Below, one piece after another: positions 61,147 through 64,000 of a DNA stretch of 64,000 nt; the first letter of the stretch is position 1; every line of letters begins with the position of its first letter. Source of the DNA: JBGANR01 sp044222225 (GTDB lineage: Bacteria; Actinomycetota; Actinomycetes; Mycobacteriales; Mycobacteriaceae); contig JBGANR010000008.1 in assembly GCA_044222225.1 (NCBI GenBank), positions 114,988 to 178,987 of the forward strand. Direction: 5' to 3'. Both the position numbers and the translations under genes were made by a program. Below the pieces are notes generated by a model. It was not told where the DNA came from, searched no databases, and saw only the letters and a list, made by a program, of their open reading frames with translations.

Positions 61147-62019
61147 TCAGACCATCTTTCCGGGGAACAGCAGCGCGTAGATCTGCGTCAGCGCCACGTT
61201 GACCGTGAACAGGAGGATCACCGAGTTGACCACCGCGGCGTTGACGCAGTCGGCGACACCCGCGGGGCCGCCTCTCGCGTTGAGGCCGCGATCGCAGGCC
61301 ACGACGGCCACGATCGCCGAGAAGATCAACCCCTTGAAGATCGCGAACATCAGGTCCGCGGGCGTCGCGAAGGAGGCGAACGTACCGGTGTAGCTGCCCG
61401 CCGTCCCGCCCTGCAGGTAGACGTTGAAGACGTAGCCGGTGATGAAGCCGACGAAGCACACGAAGCCCGTGAGCAACACGCCGACGATCATCGTCGCGAT
61501 GAGCCGCGGACCGATGAGCCGCTGCACCGGGTCGACGCCCATGACCCGCATGGCGTCGACCTCTTCGCGGATCGTCCGGGCGCCCAGGTCGGCGGCGATG
61601 GCCGAGCCGACGGCGCCGGCGAGCAGCACGGACGTGACGAGCGGTGCGCCCTGGCGGATGACGCCGAGGCCGGTCGCGGCGCCCGAGAACGCGTTGGCGC
61701 CGACCTGGCCGGCGATGTTGGAGACCTGGATCGAGACGATGACACCGATCGGGATCGACACCAGCAGCGTCGGCAGCACCGAGGTGCCGGCGATGAAGAC
61801 GCACTGGCGGATGAACTCACCGAACGGGAAGCGTCGTTTGACGACGTCCTGGACCAGGCATTTGAACACCTCGGCGAACAGCAGCAGCTGACGGCCGAAG
61901 GTCTCGAACGACTTCGAGACGTGATTGGAGATCCATCCGCGGCCCCAGCTCAGGAGGCCCGCACCCCGACGCGCGGGCTTGGCACCCTCGTCGGTCGTGT
62001 TCGCTGTCGCTGCTGTCAT
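61147..62019 (-). CDS. yrbEA: YrbE (MlaE-type) ABC permease A of the mce operon
   Basis: 290 aa. The permease signature ADLGARTIREEVDAMRVMGVDPVQRL is complete, with about six membrane segments. First gene of the mce transcript. I cannot say which numbered mce class it belongs to, hence no substrate can be given. Confidence 0.94.
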   Translation of the reverse strand: MTAATANTTDEGAKPARRGAGLLSWGRGWISNHVSKSFETFGRQLLLFAEVFKCLVQDVVKRRFPFGEFIRQCVFIAGTSVLPTLLVSIPIGVIVSIQVSNIAGQVGANAFSGAATGLGVIRQGAPLVTSVLLAGAVGSAIAADLGARTIREEVDAMRVMGVDPVQRLIGPRLIATMIVGVLLTGFVCFVGFITGYVFNVYLQGGTAGSYTGTFASFATPADLMFAIFKGLIFSAIVAVVACDRGLNARGGPAGVADCVNAAVVNSVILLFTVNVALTQIYALLFPGKMV

Positions 62020-62216
62020 AGCCCAATCTCAGTGGTCGAGGCCACATACCCGCAGGGCAGTGGCTGCGATCGTAACGCGGCGCGGCGTCCCGGCTAGACC
62101 CCTCCGATCGGCCGCTTGAGGACGGTCGATCGATACCGGAGCGCGTGATGACCATAACCTAGGTATCTATGACTCGGGTAACAGTGTCTTCGAATCGGGA
62201 ACCCCGGCAGGGATCG
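62020..62216. promoter_or_regulatory. Divergent promoter region of the mce operon and treZ
   Basis: TACGAT (minus strand, 62074-62069) could be the -10 of the mce operon. TAACCT at 62155-62160 fits a -10 for treZ and would place the start of transcription near 62167. No clear -35 or operator was seen. Confidence 0.35.
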
Positions 62217-63914
62217 ATGCGTTCGCTCAGCGTCTGGGCTCCTCGGGCGTCGCACGTCGACGCGCTCGTCGACGGCACCCGGATCCCGCTTTCGCCCTCG
62301 ACCGGCGGCTGGTTCGCCGGGCCCGAGGTCGCGCCGGGCACGCGATACGCCTTCGACATCGATCGGACCGGTGACGCTCTGCCCGATCCCCGCTCCCCGC
62401 GTCAGCCCGACGGCGTCCACGGCCATTCGGAATCCTGGGAGCCGACCACGGCCGACCACGGCGACTGGTCCGGGCGGGACGTCCGCGGCGGCGTGATCTA
62501 CGAGCTGCACCTCGGCACCTTCACACCGGACGGCACCTTCGCCGCGGCCGCCGCGCGCCTCGATCACCTCGTCGACCTCGGCGTCGACGCCGTCGAGATC
62601 ATGCCCGTCAACGCGTTCAACGGCGAGTACGGCTGGGGCTACGACGGCGTCGGCTGGTACGCCGTGCACGAGCCCTACGGCGGACCCGACGGACTCGTCG
62701 AGTTCGTCGCGGCCTGCCACCGGCGCGGACTGGCCGTCGTCGTCGACGCCGTCTACAACCACCTCGGGCCGTCCGGCAACTACCTGCCGCGGTTCGGCCC
62801 GTACCTCACCGAGCAGCGCAACACGTGGGGGCAGTCGATCAACCTCGACGGCCCCGACAGCGACGAGGTGCGCCGGTTCATCGTCGACGCCGCGCTGCAC
62901 TGGTTCACCGACTTCGGCGTCGACGCGCTGCGCCTCGACGCCGTCCACGCCCTGCGCGACAGCCGCGCAGTGCACATCCTCGAAGAGCTCGCGACGCGCA
63001 CCGACGCGCTGGCCGGGCGACTCGGCCGGCCGCTGACGCTCATCGCCGAGAGCGACCTCAACGACCCGCGGCTCGTCACCTCCCGGGCCTTCGGCGGCTA
63101 CGGACTCGGCGCTCAATGGGACGACGACGTCCACCACGCCGTACACACGGCCGTCTCCGGCGAACGGCAGGGCTACTACGCCGATTTCGGCTCGCTCGAA
63201 TGCCTTCGCAAGACGCTGACCGGCGGTTTCTTCCACGACGGCAGCTACTCGTCCTTCCGCCGGCGCCACCACGGCCGCCCCGTCGACCCCCGGAACGTGG
63301 ACACGTCTCAGCTGGTCGTGTTCACCTGCGACCACGACCAGATCGGAAACCGGGCGATCGGCGACCGGCCGAGCGCCTACCTCACCGACGGTCAGCTCGC
63401 CGTGAAGGCGGCGCTCATCCTCTTGTCGCCGTTCACACCGATGTTGTTTCAGGGTGAGGAGTGGGGCGCCCGCACGCCCTTCCTCTTCTTCTCCTCACAC
63501 CCCGAGCCGGAGCTCGCGAAGGCCACCGCCGAGGGCCGCAGGGCCGAGTTCGCCGACCACGGCTGGGCCACCGAGGACGTCCCCGATCCCCAGGACCCGG
63601 CGACCTTCGCCGCGTCGAAACTGGACTGGACCGAACCCGCCGAGCCCTCCCGCGCCCGGCTGCTGCAGACGTACCGCGATCTCATCGCCCTGCGCCGCAC
63701 GCTGGTGCCCGTGAGCTTCGGCGGCTACGACGTCGAGGTCGACGACGAGCGCCGGCTCGTCACGCTCCGCCGGCCGGGAGCGACGCTGGTCTGCAACCTC
63801 TCCCGGACGGAGGCAGCGCTCGACCCGACCGGGCCCGTCGTGCTGGCCTTCGGCGACACCGCTCCCCTCCCCCACCGGCTCCCGGGGCACTCGTTCATCG
63901 TGTTCGGCGGCTGA
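62217..63914 (+). CDS. treZ: Malto-oligosyltrehalose trehalohydrolase
   Basis: 565 aa from the ATG at 62217 (MRSLSVWAPRASHVDAL), preceded by AGGGA. An ATG at 62169 would add 16 residues not seen in the family. CBM48-like N-terminus, then GH13_10 barrel: IYELHLGTFTPDGTF, GVDALRLDAVHALRD, LIAESDLNDPRL and FTCDHDQIGNRAIGDR. It releases trehalose from the product of TreY. It is cut off from treXY by the HNH-rox-mce block. Confidence 0.95.
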   Translation: MRSLSVWAPRASHVDALVDGTRIPLSPSTGGWFAGPEVAPGTRYAFDIDRTGDALPDPRSPRQPDGVHGHSESWEPTTADHGDWSGRDVRGGVIYELHLGTFTPDGTFAAAAARLDHLVDLGVDAVEIMPVNAFNGEYGWGYDGVGWYAVHEPYGGPDGLVEFVAACHRRGLAVVVDAVYNHLGPSGNYLPRFGPYLTEQRNTWGQSINLDGPDSDEVRRFIVDAALHWFTDFGVDALRLDAVHALRDSRAVHILEELATRTDALAGRLGRPLTLIAESDLNDPRLVTSRAFGGYGLGAQWDDDVHHAVHTAVSGERQGYYADFGSLECLRKTLTGGFFHDGSYSSFRRRHHGRPVDPRNVDTSQLVVFTCDHDQIGNRAIGDRPSAYLTDGQLAVKAALILLSPFTPMLFQGEEWGARTPFLFFSSHPEPELAKATAEGRRAEFADHGWATEDVPDPQDPATFAASKLDWTEPAEPSRARLLQTYRDLIALRRTLVPVSFGGYDVEVDDERRLVTLRRPGATLVCNLSRTEAALDPTGPVVLAFGDTAPLPHRLPGHSFIVFGG

Positions 63915-64000
63915 GCGTTCGGCGGGAGGGGTGTCCGATCGGGGCCGCCGGCATCGGGCCTCGCGGGAGCGACGCGCGAGGAACGAGCCGGCGCGGGGGA

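Noticed and set aside
57922..62097. A 1391-codon plus-strand frame opposite the mce operon
   Set aside because: Six Mce and YrbE genes with clear motifs occupy the other strand; the frame is a composition artefact.

Overview
The window is chromosomal DNA of a very GC-rich actinobacterium of the order Mycobacteriales. The gene order hisD-C-B-H-priA-impA-hisF-hisI / trpE-trpM-trpC-trpB-trpA-lgt-pyk-tesB, together with bioA-F-D-B-bsaP, nadABC-nrtR and treX-treY, follows the arrangement known from Mycobacterium tuberculosis. The spacing, the inserted genes and the rifampicin monooxygenase point to Gordonia or a close relative (an inference; no 16S or tRNA gene is present).

Layout. 1-1065: an AraC/GyrI regulator coupled to a partial SRPBCC gene. 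1116-3845: an orphan multidomain phosphoribosyltransferase-HAD protein. 3886-5705: a NarL-type two-component system. 5781-8649: a small membrane protein, tesB and pyk, followed by a 71-bp tandem duplication that fills the pyk-lgt gap. 8800-21964: one long minus-strand block with lgt, the trp genes and the his genes, mostly joined by 4-bp stop/start overlaps. trpF is absent and PriA should supply that activity. 22054-24996: an accessory islet with an EspC/WXG-like helical protein diverging from a three-gene coupled operon: DUF1023 hydrolase, a small ADP-ribosyltransferase with a complete R / FTSxT / QxE signature, and a 72-aa protein. This is the best candidate for an undescribed system. 25005-29970: a lysine-degradation-like operon (ALDH7-type P6C dehydrogenase, FAD amine oxidase, fused E1 alpha-beta 2-oxoacid dehydrogenase). 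30160-34447: nadCBA and the divergent repressor nrtR with a clear operator. 34452-35100: a vapBC-type toxin-antitoxin pair with a perfect palindrome. 35275-40369: biotin genes with the biotin synthase accessory gene bsaP and a BioQ-like box. 40467-47351: an acyltransferase, treX and treY. 47483-62019: a block that separates treY from treZ, holding a DUF222-HNH protein, a rifampicin monooxygenase gene with an RAE-like element, two Mce-associated proteins with oppositely charged tails, and a complete mce operon (yrbEA-yrbEB-mceA-F). 62217-63914: treZ.

Together the window encodes amino-acid and cofactor biosynthesis (His, Trp, NAD, biotin), trehalose synthesis from glycogen, lipoprotein maturation and lipid import, with small accessory insertions between conserved blocks. 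No tRNA, rRNA, CRISPR array, prophage or intact insertion sequence was recognised.
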